A stretch of DNA of 64,000 nt, from the NCBI GenBank assembly GCA_039028155.1, contig JBCCIS010000006.1, positions 74,225-138,224 of the forward strand, read 5' to 3'. Each line of letters starts with the position of its first letter. Position 1 is the stretch's first letter. The notes beneath the pieces are model-generated. The model was given only the letters and a program-made list of their open reading frames with translations. It ran no database searches and was not told where the DNA came from. Positions 44,911 through 54,238 of this stretch are shown one piece after another. The stretch comes from Pseudomonadota bacterium. Lineage in GTDB: Bacteria > Pseudomonadota > Alphaproteobacteria > SP197. The position numbers and the translations under genes were made by a program.

Positions 44911-45192
44911 CTAAAACTCGAGGTTCTTGTCGATCACGAAGAGCGAATAGGTGCCGGGAACGACACCGTCTTCGGCCATGGCGTCGATGGCGGATTGGTC
45001 CTTCAGGGCTTCCTTCAGCGCTTCGACATCGTCGACCTCGAAACAAAGCGCGGCTTTGTTCCCCTCGGTCGCGAAGCCGTAACCGCACGGACTGATGACC
45101 CCTTGTTTCTTCAGAATGGGGCCGTGTGTCCTGAACGCCTTCTCGAAAGCCTTCAGATCTTCAACCTCGGAGGTCACGACAATTCTTGTCAT
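44911..45192 (-). CDS. Small alpha/beta protein, function unknown
   Basis: 93 aa. The pattern TRIVVTSEVEDLKAFEKAF, then AALCFEVDDVEALKEALKD and GTYSLFVIDKNLEF suggests a dimeric alpha/beta-barrel-like small protein. It lies 82 nt upstream of the GYD gene on the same strand, and 11 nt downstream of yaaA, so all three may be co-transcribed. No specific family is recognised. Confidence 0.65.
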   Translation of the reverse strand: MTRIVVTSEVEDLKAFEKAFRTHGPILKKQGVISPCGYGFATEGNKAALCFEVDDVEALKEALKDQSAIDAMAEDGVVPGTYSLFVIDKNLEF

Positions 45193-45203
45193 CGGCTTTC
45201 ACC

Positions 45204-45977
45204 TTAGGTGGCTGGCCGCGTGAACACCCACTCGTTGTCCGACGATAGGGCGGGCTGGTAGCGGTAGCCGCCGCCATCGAAGTCCTTGAGACCATCGGGT
45301 CGGTCGATGCGGTTCTGCACCATGTAACGGGCCATCATGCCGCGCGCCTGTTTGGCAAGGAAGCCGATCATCTTGGCCATGCCGCCGCTTTCTTCCTTGA
45401 ACGCCATGGTCAGCACCGGGCCGGCGAGTTTCTTCGCCTTGATCGCCTTGAAGTACTCGGCGGACGCCAGATTGACCAGCGTTCGGTCGTCGTGGTCTTC
45501 GCTCGCCTTGTTGAGCGCCTTGCTGATGCGGTCGCCCCAGAAGTCATAAAGCGTTTCGCCGCGCCGGGTGTGGATCTTCACACCCATCTCCAGACGATAG
45601 GGCTGAATCATGTCGAGCGGGCGCAGCAGACCGTAAAGACCCGACAGGATGCGCAGGTGATCTTGGGCGTAATCCATGTCGTCATGGCTGAGGCTGGGCG
45701 CGTCGAGCCCGCGATAGGTGTCGCCGTTGAAGGCGAGCGCGGCCGGCTTGACGGCCTCTGCCGAAGGCTCCGCCTCGAAAGCCTGGAAGCGGTGCCAGTT
45801 GAGGTCGGCCAGATCCGCGCTGATATCCATCATCTGGGAAAGCTTGCGCCGCGACAGCCGTCGCGCGGTCTTCGCGAGCTTTCGGGTGTCGTCGATGAAG
45901 ATCGGCTCGCTCTTGTCCAGGCCGTTGGTCGGCCGGTCGAAATCAAGCGCCTTGGCGGGTGAAATCACAGCAAGCAT
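45204..45977 (-). CDS. yaaA: Peroxide stress protein YaaA/UPF0246
   Basis: 257 aa from ATG at 45977; upstream starts (to 46067) lie in non-conserved sequence. Family signatures: LAVISPAKALDFD, FNGDTYRGLDA, RILSGLYGLLRPLDMIQPYRLEMG, and NLASAEYFKAI. YaaA reduces intracellular iron during hydrogen peroxide stress. It is divergent from an ABC-F gene at 46162. Confidence 0.93.
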   Translation of the reverse strand: MLAVISPAKALDFDRPTNGLDKSEPIFIDDTRKLAKTARRLSRRKLSQMMDISADLADLNWHRFQAFEAEPSAEAVKPAALAFNGDTYRGLDAPSLSHDDMDYAQDHLRILSGLYGLLRPLDMIQPYRLEMGVKIHTRRGETLYDFWGDRISKALNKASEDHDDRTLVNLASAEYFKAIKAKKLAGPVLTMAFKEESGGMAKMIGFLAKQARGMMARYMVQNRIDRPDGLKDFDGGGYRYQPALSSDNEWVFTRPAT

Positions 45978-46161
45978 GGGTGGTCTCCATCGGTCGTCTG
46001 AGCGGTCTTGATTAATGTAGTGCGGATGGGTTGCCATCGCCACGCTGATTGCCCCAGTCATCCCCACGGCGACTTTTTCGCGTTCCGGGGTCGACGTTCA
46101 GGGCATCACGCAGTAAAAGGGCCGCCCTCTTGATTCGAATTGGGGCTCAGACCCACGTGAG

Positions 46162-47691
46162 ATGTCGCTCGTCATCGCCTCTGATCTCGGCGTCGCCCAT
46201 GGTGCGACGACCGTGCTTCGGAACGCCGGTTTTTCGATCGGCGATGGCGACCGCGTGGGCCTTGTCGGCGCCAACGGCAGCGGAAAGTCAACGCTCCTAA
46301 GGGTTTTGGCCGGCGAGCACGAGGCCGATAGCGGCAAACTGGCGTTCAAACGCGGACTCACGATCGGCTATGCCGAACAGGAGCTTCCCGAACATCTGAC
46401 CGACGTGACGCTGCGCGACGCGGTGCTGGCGGCGCTGCCCGCCGCGCTCCAGGACGACGAAGCCTGGCGTGTCGACGTAATCATGAGCGGCCTCGGTTTC
46501 CCTTACGAGTTCCACGACCGCGCACTCGGCGCGCTCAGCGGGGGCTGGCAGCGGCTGGCGCTGATCGCGCGCGCCGCGATCAACGAGCCCGATCTGCTGC
46601 TGTTGGACGAACCGACCAACCATCTGGATCTCGCCAAGATCCTCCATCTCGAACGCTGGCTGGCGGACGAGGTGCGGGGCGGTCTGATCGTCGTCAGCCA
46701 TGACCGTGAGGTGTTGGACCGGGTGACGCGGCGAACACTGTTTTTGCGCGACACCAAGCTCTATGACTTCTCCGCGCCCTATACGGAAGCGCGCCGGCTT
46801 CTGACCGAGCACGATCTGGCGGCGGCCAGGGCGCGCGAGGCCGAGGAGGCGGAGGTCAAGCGGCTGGAGCGCAGCGCCAAGCGGCTGGCGAGCTGGGGCA
46901 AGGTCTTCGACAACGAGAAGTTCTCCCGGCGCGCGCGCAGCATGGAAAAGCGCATCGACAAGCTGAAGGACACGATGACGGAGGTCGCGGCCGACGACCG
47001 GCGGAACCTGGAACTCGCCGACGGCCAGGTGCAGTCGAACATGCTGCTGCGCTGCAACAACCTGACAATCGATGCGCCGGATGGCACCGGGCTCTTCGGG
47101 ATCGATCGTCTGGCGCTGGCGCGCGGCGACCGCGCGGTAATCCTGGGCATCAACGGGTCCGGCAAGTCGACCTTTCTGCGCCACCTGCTGGCCGAGTACG
47201 CCGATCACGGCGACCGCATCGCGGAGACCGCGCCGGTCTACTTCAATCCGCAGGTCGACGCCGGTTACTTCGATCAGGATCTGTCGCGTCTGCCCGACAA
47301 CCAGGCGATGTTTGCGTTCTTCGCGCGCACGTTTTCGGTCGCGGATACGCGGGTGCGTGCCGAGTTGGTACGCGCCGGCTTTCCGTTCGTCGAGCACGAC
47401 CGGGCGATCAAGAGCCTGAGCGGCGGCGAGCGCGCGCGGCTTCTGTTCCTGCTCCTGAAGTTCGAACAACCGAACCTGCTGATTCTGGACGAGCCGACCA
47501 ACCATCTGGATATCGACGGGCGCGAGCGCCTTGAAGACGAAATCCTGACCCGCGACCTGACCGCCGTCATGGTCAGCCACGACCGGCGCTTCGTCGACGA
47601 TGTCGCGAACCGCTTCTTCGTGATCGAGCGCGGCCGCCTGGTCGAGACGGACTCGGCGCGGCCGTTCTACGACACGTTGCTCGCGGACTGA
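46162..47691 (+). CDS. ABC-F family ATPase (ribosome-associated, Uup/EttA-like)
   Basis: 509 aa with two ABC cassettes and no membrane domain. First: GANGSGKST, LSGGWQRLALI, LLLLDEPTNHLD; second: GINGSGKST, LSGGERARLL, LLILDEPTNHLD. The inter-domain linker (about 215-290) is charged and helical, the P-site tRNA interaction motif region. ABC-F proteins act on ribosomes in translation or antibiotic protection, not transport. It lacks a C-terminal coiled-coil extension. Confidence 0.93.
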   Translation: MSLVIASDLGVAHGATTVLRNAGFSIGDGDRVGLVGANGSGKSTLLRVLAGEHEADSGKLAFKRGLTIGYAEQELPEHLTDVTLRDAVLAALPAALQDDEAWRVDVIMSGLGFPYEFHDRALGALSGGWQRLALIARAAINEPDLLLLDEPTNHLDLAKILHLERWLADEVRGGLIVVSHDREVLDRVTRRTLFLRDTKLYDFSAPYTEARRLLTEHDLAAARAREAEEAEVKRLERSAKRLASWGKVFDNEKFSRRARSMEKRIDKLKDTMTEVAADDRRNLELADGQVQSNMLLRCNNLTIDAPDGTGLFGIDRLALARGDRAVILGINGSGKSTFLRHLLAEYADHGDRIAETAPVYFNPQVDAGYFDQDLSRLPDNQAMFAFFARTFSVADTRVRAELVRAGFPFVEHDRAIKSLSGGERARLLFLLLKFEQPNLLILDEPTNHLDIDGRERLEDEILTRDLTAVMVSHDRRFVDDVANRFFVIERGRLVETDSARPFYDTLLAD

Positions 47692-47713
47692 CCGTCGCGG
47701 ATCCGGCGGGTTG

Positions 47714-48955
47714 CTAGGTCAGGATCGTCGGCAGGGCGGCGATCGCCCAGCCGCCGAGCGCCGACAGGATGACGACCAGCCACGGCGGCAGCTTCCAAAA
47801 CACAAGCAGGGCGAAGGCGACGATGGCCAGGCCAAAGTCCGCCGGTGACAGAATGGCGCTTGTCCAGACGGGATCGTACAACGCGGCGAGCAAGAGCCCG
47901 ACGACCGCCGCGTTGATGCCGAGCAGCGCCGTTTGCATGACCTTGGCCCGGCGTATGGAATCCCAGAACGGCAGGGCGCCGATGACGAGTAGGAAAGAGG
48001 GCACGAAGATCGCGACGAGACAGATCAGGCCGCCGACCACGCCGTTCGGTACCGGCTCCAACACCGTTCCGAGGTAAGCCGAGAACGTAAAGAGCGGACC
48101 GGGTATTGCCTGGGCGGCGCCGTAGCCGGCCAGGAACGCATCGTTCGATACCCAGCCTGGCGGCACGACTTCGGATTGCAGCAGCGGCAAGACGACATGG
48201 CCGCCGCCGAACACCAGCGATCCCGACGAATAGAAGCTCTCGATAAGCGAGAGCAGGTGAGAGGGATAGGCCGTCAACAGGATTGGCAGGCCGATCAGCA
48301 AGGTGAAGAACACCACCAGAAACGCGATAGCGAGACCGCGGCTGACGGGAATCCCGAGCGAGACATGCTCCGTCGTCACCTCGGTGCGCAGGAAGGCAAG
48401 ACCCACCAGACCGCCAACAATGATGACACCGACCTGCACAAGCGGTGTCGGCGCGGCGAGCACGGCGCAGGCGGCCAACACGGCGATGGTAACGCGTTGT
48501 ACGTCCGGGCACAGATTGCGCGCCATACCCCAGACAGCTTGGGCGACGACCGCAACGGCGACCACCTTGAGGCCATGGAGCAGGCCGGAATCCATGGCGT
48601 CCTGAAACGCGACGACACCATAGCCGAACGCGATCAAGAGGAGCGCCGACGGCATGGTGAAACCGAACCACGCGGCGAACGCGCCCGGCAGGCCGCCGCG
48701 CGAGAGTCCGACACCGATGCCGACCTGGCTCGATGCGGGTCCGGGCAGGAACTGGCACAGCGCGACCAGGTCGGCGTAGGCGCGGTCCTGGATCCACTTC
48801 TGGCGCCCGACAAACTCGTCGCGAAAGTAGCCGATATGGGCGACTGGACCACCAAAGGATGTGCATCCCAGCCGCAGGAACACGAGGAAGATGGTCAGGA
48901 GCGGCGTCCGCCCTTCACGTCCCGTGCTGTCGTCCTGCTGCTTTGGCTCAGGCAA
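47714..48955 (-). CDS. chrA: Chromate efflux transporter ChrA (two-CHR-domain form)
   Basis: 413 aa. Two CHR domains: the first with FLRLGCTSFGGPVAHIGYFRDEFV and LCQFLPGPASSQVGIGVG; the second with SGSLVFGGGHVVLPLLQSEVV and AAQAIPGPLFTFSAYLGTVL. Both have the FGGP/FGGGxxVLP and PGP motifs. The protein exports chromate from the cytoplasm by the CHR family mechanism. No ChrB regulator is visible nearby. Confidence 0.93.
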   Translation of the reverse strand: MPEPKQQDDSTGREGRTPLLTIFLVFLRLGCTSFGGPVAHIGYFRDEFVGRQKWIQDRAYADLVALCQFLPGPASSQVGIGVGLSRGGLPGAFAAWFGFTMPSALLLIAFGYGVVAFQDAMDSGLLHGLKVVAVAVVAQAVWGMARNLCPDVQRVTIAVLAACAVLAAPTPLVQVGVIIVGGLVGLAFLRTEVTTEHVSLGIPVSRGLAIAFLVVFFTLLIGLPILLTAYPSHLLSLIESFYSSGSLVFGGGHVVLPLLQSEVVPPGWVSNDAFLAGYGAAQAIPGPLFTFSAYLGTVLEPVPNGVVGGLICLVAIFVPSFLLVIGALPFWDSIRRAKVMQTALLGINAAVVGLLLAALYDPVWTSAILSPADFGLAIVAFALLVFWKLPPWLVVILSALGGWAIAALPTILT

Positions 48956-49144
48956 TGAAAGCCCCCTTCACCGGTTGTCTAACCCGTGCCGTATGGAGAA
49001 TAACCATGGAATGATGATGTCCCCATGACTACCGCATGTTGTCGACGGGATACCATCGGAATCGGCGCGGGCACGTGGGGGATTGAGCTATGCGGTAACT
49101 CCAGTACTGTTTGCCAAACAGTCGTTCGAACGATGTGAGGCGCG

Positions 49145-50326
49145 ATGGCATCGCTTGCCGAGAACACCGGGTCCGCCGAGATAGACAACCTGATGGATTC
49201 CCTGCGCGAGATCGCGCAATCGGAGAACAGCGCATGGCGGACGCTGCCGCCCGAGGCGTACTTTTCGCCCGAGCTTCACGCCCTGGAGGTCGATAGGATC
49301 TTCCGCCGCCACTGGCTGTGCATCGGGCGTGTTGATCAGGTGGCTAATCCCGGCGACTACATGGCGCTGGACGTCGTCGGCGAACCCATCGTCTTGGTGC
49401 GCGACAAGAAGGGCGAGGTCCGGGTGCTTTCCAATGTCTGCCGGCATCGCTGGATGAAGGTGTGCGACGGCACCGGTAATCGCAAGGCCTTTGTCTGTCC
49501 CTATCACGCCTGGACTTATGAGCTGGACGGCCGGTTGCGCGGCGCCGTCGAAATGAAGAAACATCCTGGCTTCGATCCTAAAACCGTCGCATTGCCTGAG
49601 GTGCGTCACGAGGTCTGGCAGGGTTTCGTCTATGTCAATCTGGACGGCAAGGCCGAGCCATTGGCGCCGCAGCTAGCCCCAATCGATAAGGAGATCGCCG
49701 AGTTCGGCGTCGAGACCTGGGAGGTGGTCGAGACCGTCGATTGCGATGAGTACCCGTGGGACTGGAAGGTCATGCAGGACAACGGTGAGTGCTACCACCA
49801 TATCGGCGCCCACCCTGAGACCTTCGAAGCCAACTTTCCCGCACGCACGACGGTCACCCAGTGTGACGGCCCGACCATCATCCAATGGTGCGCGGCGAGG
49901 GAAAGCAAAAGGACACGTCATGATGACGGGCTCGACTACGTGCCCATGTACTTCGAGCCCGTCCCCGGACTGACCGAGCGGCAGCGGCACAACTTTATGC
50001 TGATCTATGTTCTGCCGAACTTCTTTATCTATCTGCAGCCCGACTACGGGATGAAGGTGCGCATGTTTCCGACCGCCGCGGGCCGGATCCGGATGTATGT
50101 CGATTTTCTCGTGCCGCCTTCAACGAAGGCGATGCCGGACTTCGACACCCGGCTGGCCGATGCGGTCGCCTTTTTTCACCAGTTCAACGAAGAGGACCGT
50201 GTCGTCAACGCCGCCATCCAGAAAGGCTTGCAAAGCGCCTGGGCGCAGCCGGCACCGCTCAGCTGGCTTGAAGAACACAATCAGCACGTCGCCCGCTGGG
50301 TCGCCCAGGAATTGACGCGGCCCTAA
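49145..50326 (+). CDS. Rieske [2Fe-2S] aromatic ring-hydroxylating oxygenase alpha subunit
   Basis: 393 aa. Rieske cluster: CRHRWMKVC (C-x-H) and CPYHAWTYE (C-x2-H). Mononuclear iron site: MQDNGECYHHIGAHPE with an Asp/Glu ligand in the C-terminal domain. It is related to the Rieske enzyme at 35714 only at family level. There is no electron-transfer partner nearby. It ends with a 4-nt convergent overlap with the EamA transporter. Confidence 0.9.
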   Translation: MASLAENTGSAEIDNLMDSLREIAQSENSAWRTLPPEAYFSPELHALEVDRIFRRHWLCIGRVDQVANPGDYMALDVVGEPIVLVRDKKGEVRVLSNVCRHRWMKVCDGTGNRKAFVCPYHAWTYELDGRLRGAVEMKKHPGFDPKTVALPEVRHEVWQGFVYVNLDGKAEPLAPQLAPIDKEIAEFGVETWEVVETVDCDEYPWDWKVMQDNGECYHHIGAHPETFEANFPARTTVTQCDGPTIIQWCAARESKRTRHDDGLDYVPMYFEPVPGLTERQRHNFMLIYVLPNFFIYLQPDYGMKVRMFPTAAGRIRMYVDFLVPPSTKAMPDFDTRLADAVAFFHQFNEEDRVVNAAIQKGLQSAWAQPAPLSWLEEHNQHVARWVAQELTRP

Positions 50327-51240
50327 GAACCACCCGTCGTGTCATGCGCCTTGGATCGCGAGACCTTTGCCTCGCGATAGAGGATATAGATGCCGCATGC
50401 GATCAGGATCGCCGCGCCGCCGATGACGGTGAGCGACGGCAGCACGTGCCAAATGATCAGGTCCAGCAGAATGGCCCAGATCATCGCGGTGTAATCGAAG
50501 GGCGCCAGCACCTGGGGTGGCGCCAGCCGGCAGGCATGAACCGCGACCAGCTGCGCGACCAGAACGACGAGGCCGCCAACGGCCATAAGGGCGAGATGGG
50601 GCCAGGTCGGTACGACCCAGGTGAAAGGTATGAAGAACGGCATGGTGACGAGGTAAAGGGCGTTCAGCGTCCAGACGATCACCACGGTTGGATCGGTGCC
50701 GGTCAGCTTGCGAGTCACGATGATCGCGAGCGCGTAGCCGAGTGCCGAGCCCAGCGCCCAGAGCGCGGCGACCTCGAAAATCCCGGTGGAGGGGTTGCCG
50801 ATTACCAGCACGCCGCCCAGGCCGACGATGACGGCGGTCCAACGGCGTGGTCCGATGCGTTCGCCCAGGAGCGGCACGGCGAGCGCCGTCATCATAAGCG
50901 GTGCGGCGAAAGTGACGGCGATGGCATCGCTCAACGAGATCTGTTTGACCGCTTCGATGAAGCAGGTCAGCGCCACAAAGAAGCACAGGAAGCGCGCGAC
51001 ATGGAGTTTGGCCTGGCGGGTGCGAAACGGCGCGCCGAGGCCTGGGCCGCGAACCAGGAAGATCGTCAAGACGGCGACGACCACGACTGATCGGAAGAAC
51101 AGGATCTCCGAGAAGTGGTAGTGATCCGACAGCCACTTCAAGATGGCGCCCTGGCTGGTGAACAGAAGCGCGGCGAAACACCACAGCACAATTGCCTGGG
51201 CCGGTGCATGGCGATGCAGCGTGGCCGGAGGCGCCGCCAT
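50323..51240 (-). CDS. DMT-superfamily EamA-type transporter
   Basis: 305 aa, about ten transmembrane helices in two EamA repeats. Motifs include FVALTCFIEAVKQISLSDAIAVTFAAPLMMTALAVPLLGERIG (the A-L-P-x-T-A-x2-A-region), typical of RhaT/EamA metabolite exporters, and the second repeat APFDYTAMIWAILLDLIIWH. It probably exports an amino acid or metabolite. Its stop overlaps the Rieske stop. Confidence 0.9.
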   Translation of the reverse strand: MAAPPATLHRHAPAQAIVLWCFAALLFTSQGAILKWLSDHYHFSEILFFRSVVVVAVLTIFLVRGPGLGAPFRTRQAKLHVARFLCFFVALTCFIEAVKQISLSDAIAVTFAAPLMMTALAVPLLGERIGPRRWTAVIVGLGGVLVIGNPSTGIFEVAALWALGSALGYALAIIVTRKLTGTDPTVVIVWTLNALYLVTMPFFIPFTWVVPTWPHLALMAVGGLVVLVAQLVAVHACRLAPPQVLAPFDYTAMIWAILLDLIIWHVLPSLTVIGGAAILIACGIYILYREAKVSRSKAHDTTGGS

Positions 51241-51270
51241 GGTTACACGGACCCTCTTACGAACACGGAT

Positions 51271-51519
51271 CTACAGTGGCTGGCGGTTTTTGTAATAGGC
51301 AAACAGAAGCCGCTCGTACTCGCCGACGACGTTCTTCAACTCGTCTTCGCTGCCTTCCATTTGTATGGCGGCGAAGGCGGTGAAGTTGGCGGCGGCATGG
51401 GTCATGGCGAGGCCGATCGCCTCGGCATCGCCGCCTTCCTGCAGCATGGCGTTGGCGATTTCGACAAACCTGTTGGCCAGTTCCAGATGCTGCGACTGTT
51501 GGACGCCGCCATCGCTCAT
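51271..51519 (-). CDS. Small helical protein (DUF3144-like)
   Basis: 82 aa from ATG at 51519; longer upstream reading is unsupported. Three predicted helices: LELANRFVEIANAMLQEG, AIGLAMTHAAANFTAFAAI, and DELKNVVGEYERLLFAYYKN. Length and layout resemble DUF3144-type proteins; assignment is tentative. It is between EamA and ribH. Confidence 0.55.
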   Translation of the reverse strand: MSDGGVQQSQHLELANRFVEIANAMLQEGGDAEAIGLAMTHAAANFTAFAAIQMEGSEDELKNVVGEYERLLFAYYKNRQPL

Positions 51520-51595
51520 GATGTCCCTCCGTTCTGCCGGGATGCGCACCATAGAGCACATAACCGCGCGATGGCATCCCGGCAATAAGGCGCGG

Positions 51596-52108
51596 TTAAC
51601 TCGCCATGGCTTTCGTGTCCTGAAAGTCCATGCGGCTCTCAGGGGCAAGGCGCGCCAGCCCCTCGATCGCCGCGAGACAGCCTTGCGCTGCTTCCCGACC
51701 TTTGGTCACGAAGTGCTCGGCGAAGAAGGCGGTGTGCGGCGCATGTTCGTGGAAGTGGTGTGGCGTCAGCACCGCTGATAGCACGGGCACGTCGGTTTCA
51801 AGCTGAACCCGCATCAAGGCATCGATCACGGTCGACGCGACGAAGTCGTGGCGATAGATGCCGCCGTCGACGATTAAGCCGGACGCGACGATCGCCGCGT
51901 GGTCGCCGCGCAGCGCGAGCTGGCGGGCCAGAAGCGGTATCTCCAGCGAGCCGGGTACGGCAAACGTGTCGACCCGGCCGGCCCGCCAATCGCGCCGGCG
52001 TAGCTCGTCCAGGAAACCCTCTTCACAACGCTCGACGATGTCGGCGTGCCAACGTGCTTTGACAAAAGCGATGTTGTAGCTGTCTTGGGTCTGTGTGGTC
52101 TGATTCAT
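51596..52108 (-). CDS. ribH2: 6,7-dimethyl-8-ribityllumazine synthase, type II
   Basis: 170 aa from ATG at 52108. Penultimate riboflavin-pathway enzyme: condenses 5-amino-6-ribitylamino-uracil with dihydroxybutanone phosphate. Motifs: AVPGSLEIPLLARQLA, GLIVDGGIYRHDFVAS, VLTPHHFHEH. The length and GSLEIP with the YRHDFVAS loop suggest type II (decameric, RibH2-type as in Brucella). An FMN riboswitch lies in its leader. Confidence 0.92.
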   Translation of the reverse strand: MNQTTQTQDSYNIAFVKARWHADIVERCEEGFLDELRRRDWRAGRVDTFAVPGSLEIPLLARQLALRGDHAAIVASGLIVDGGIYRHDFVASTVIDALMRVQLETDVPVLSAVLTPHHFHEHAPHTAFFAEHFVTKGREAAQGCLAAIEGLARLAPESRMDFQDTKAMAS

Positions 52109-52186
52109 GTCATCACTCCGTTTGACCTGAATCAGGGCGTGCAATCACGCGTCAACCCACGCCGGATCGGGCGGGCCACGTTGATT

Positions 52187-52327
52187 GTTCTCTCCCATCC
52201 GGACTTTGACCGTCGGCCCCGGAGTTGCACCGGGTCAGCTGACCCTTCCGGCTGGCACCGGAAGGCGCTCGCGGGCTTGCACAGTCGTGCTCACCGCCGG
52301 TGGGGACTTCCACCCCGCCCTGAGAAC
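52187..52327 (-). ncRNA. FMN riboswitch (RFN element) upstream of ribH2
   Basis: Read on the minus strand it begins TTCTCAGGGCGGGGTGGAAG and ends at the ATGGGAGAGAAC segment, both core RFN conserved parts, with the GCCGGAAGG and CCGGTGCAACTCCGGGGCCGACGG-like arms between. It binds FMN and lowers downstream expression. It ends about 79 nt before the ribH2 start; a GGCGTG...CACGCC pair in that spacer could form the expression platform. Confidence 0.95.
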
Positions 52328-52465
52328 ACGCCCCACGGCCAATCCGTGAGGCTGCCAAAAGCGTAGTCCATGATGGGATCCACCGCTAGTTGGATGTCTC
52401 ACGCTGGCATCACCCGCGACACCTGTGCCAACGTGCGTCATCGGTCAACTTGAGAGCCTTTTTGG

Positions 52466-54238
52466 ATGAGCGATTACACCGCCCCCTTGTACGACATTCG
52501 GTTTGCCTTGGCCGCCCAGGCGCAATTCGATGACCTCGCTGTCCTGCCCGGATTCGAGGCAGCGGATGACGGCCTTGTGGCGGCGCTTCTGGAGGAGGCC
52601 GGCAAGCTTGCAGCGGACGTGTTGGCGCCGACAAATAGAACCGGTGATCTGGAGGGCGTGCGACTGGAGAATGGTGTGGTCCGCTTGCCGGAGGGTTTCG
52701 ATACGGCCTACCGCGCCTATGTCGATGGCGGCTGGAACACGCTGTCCTTCGATCCGGACTATGGCGGCCAGGGCCTGCCGTGGACCTTGTCGCTGGTGGT
52801 CCAGGAGATGTTCGAGGCCGCCAACATGGCGTTCGCCGTCGGCACGCTGCTGACCCGAGGCGCGGTCGAACTGCTGAGTCATCACGGTTCGGCCGAGCAG
52901 AAGGCTCTCTATCTGCCGAACATGATCGCCGGCACGTGGTCGGGCACCATGAACCTGACCGAGCCGCAGGCAGGGACGGATCTCGCGCGGATCCGGACCC
53001 GCGCCGAACGACGCGACGACGGGACCTACGCGGTGACGGGCCAGAAGATCTTCATCACCTATGGCGAGCACGAGCTGACCGCGAACATCGTGCATCTGGT
53101 GCTGGCGCGCCTGCCCGATGCGCCGGCTGGCGTCAAAGGCATCTCGCTCTTCATCGTGCCGAAGTATGTGCCCAGGGACGACGGCACGCCCGGTGCGCGC
53201 AACGATCTGCGCGCCGTGTCGCTGGAGCACAAGCTCGGCATCGTCGGCAGCCCGACCTGTGTCATGGCCTATGGCGATGACGGCGGCGCGACCGGCTTCC
53301 TGGTCGGCGAGGAGAACCGCGGGCTCGAGTACATGTTCACCATGATGAACAACGCCCGGGTCGCCGTCGCCGTTCAGGGTATCGCGATCGCCGAGCGCGC
53401 TTATCAGCAGGCCTTGGCCTTCGCGCGTGATCGCGTTCAGGGGCGGCGCAACGGTGCCGACGCTACGATCATCGAACACCCGGATGTCCGGCGCATGTTG
53501 CTGTCGATGAAGTCGCGCATCGAAGCGGGCCGAGGTTTAACGTTCTGCGCGGCCGCCGCATTCGACCGCGCCTCTAAGCACCCCGACCCGGCGGTGCGCC
53601 AGGCGGCCCACGCACGCTTCGATCTTCTGACGCCTGTCACCAAGGCCTGGTGCACCGACAACGCCGCCGACATCACGTCGACGGCTTTGCAGATTCATGG
53701 CGGCATGGGTTTCGTCGAGGAGACGGGCGCGGCCCAGCACTATCGCGACGTCCGCATTCTGCCCATTTATGAGGGCACCAACGGCATTCAGGCGATCGAC
53801 CTCCTCGGCCGAAAGGTCGTGCGCGACGGTGGCGCGGCGGCCCGCGCGCTGTTTGACGAGATTGACCGCGTCACCAACACGGCGCGCGACAACGGTTTCG
53901 AACGCCTCGCTGCTCAATTGGACGAGGCTCTGGGTCGCCTGCGCGATGCGACCGACTGGATCATCGCGACGGCCGCCACCGACAACGACATGGCGCTTGC
54001 CTCGGCAACGACCTATCAGCAGTTGTTCGGTACTGTCGCCGGCGGCTGGCAGATGGTGTGCCAGGCGCTGGCCGCACAAGAGCGGTCAGATCTCGGCGAC
54101 CACGATTTTATGGCGGCCAAACGGGCGACCGCCCGGTTCTACATGGATCAGGAGTTGCCCAAGGCCGCCGCGCTTGCCGCTATCGTCACGCAAGGCGCCG
54201 CCGCCGTGCACGATGCGCCGGACGCCGTATTCAGTTAA
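52466..54238 (+). CDS. Acyl-CoA dehydrogenase (DmdC/FadE-type, long form)
   Basis: 590 aa. Acyl-CoA dehydrogenase motifs: MNLTEPQAGTDLARIRT, GQKIFITYGEHE, LQIHGGMGFVEETGAAQHYRDVRILPIYEGTNGIQAIDLLGRK (catalytic Glu in IYEGTNG). The extra C-terminal domain with helix bundle (about 450-590) is found in DmdC-like 3-methylmercaptopropionyl-CoA dehydrogenases and relatives. The acyl substrate is unknown. Convergent with a DUF1835 gene. Confidence 0.9.
   Translation: MSDYTAPLYDIRFALAAQAQFDDLAVLPGFEAADDGLVAALLEEAGKLAADVLAPTNRTGDLEGVRLENGVVRLPEGFDTAYRAYVDGGWNTLSFDPDYGGQGLPWTLSLVVQEMFEAANMAFAVGTLLTRGAVELLSHHGSAEQKALYLPNMIAGTWSGTMNLTEPQAGTDLARIRTRAERRDDGTYAVTGQKIFITYGEHELTANIVHLVLARLPDAPAGVKGISLFIVPKYVPRDDGTPGARNDLRAVSLEHKLGIVGSPTCVMAYGDDGGATGFLVGEENRGLEYMFTMMNNARVAVAVQGIAIAERAYQQALAFARDRVQGRRNGADATIIEHPDVRRMLLSMKSRIEAGRGLTFCAAAAFDRASKHPDPAVRQAAHARFDLLTPVTKAWCTDNAADITSTALQIHGGMGFVEETGAAQHYRDVRILPIYEGTNGIQAIDLLGRKVVRDGGAAARALFDEIDRVTNTARDNGFERLAAQLDEALGRLRDATDWIIATAATDNDMALASATTYQQLFGTVAGGWQMVCQALAAQERSDLGDHDFMAAKRATARFYMDQELPKAAALAAIVTQGAAAVHDAPDAVFS

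Noticed and set aside
46297-47580. Minus-strand frame of 427 codons opposite the ABC-F gene
   Set aside because: Shadow of the two ABC cassettes.
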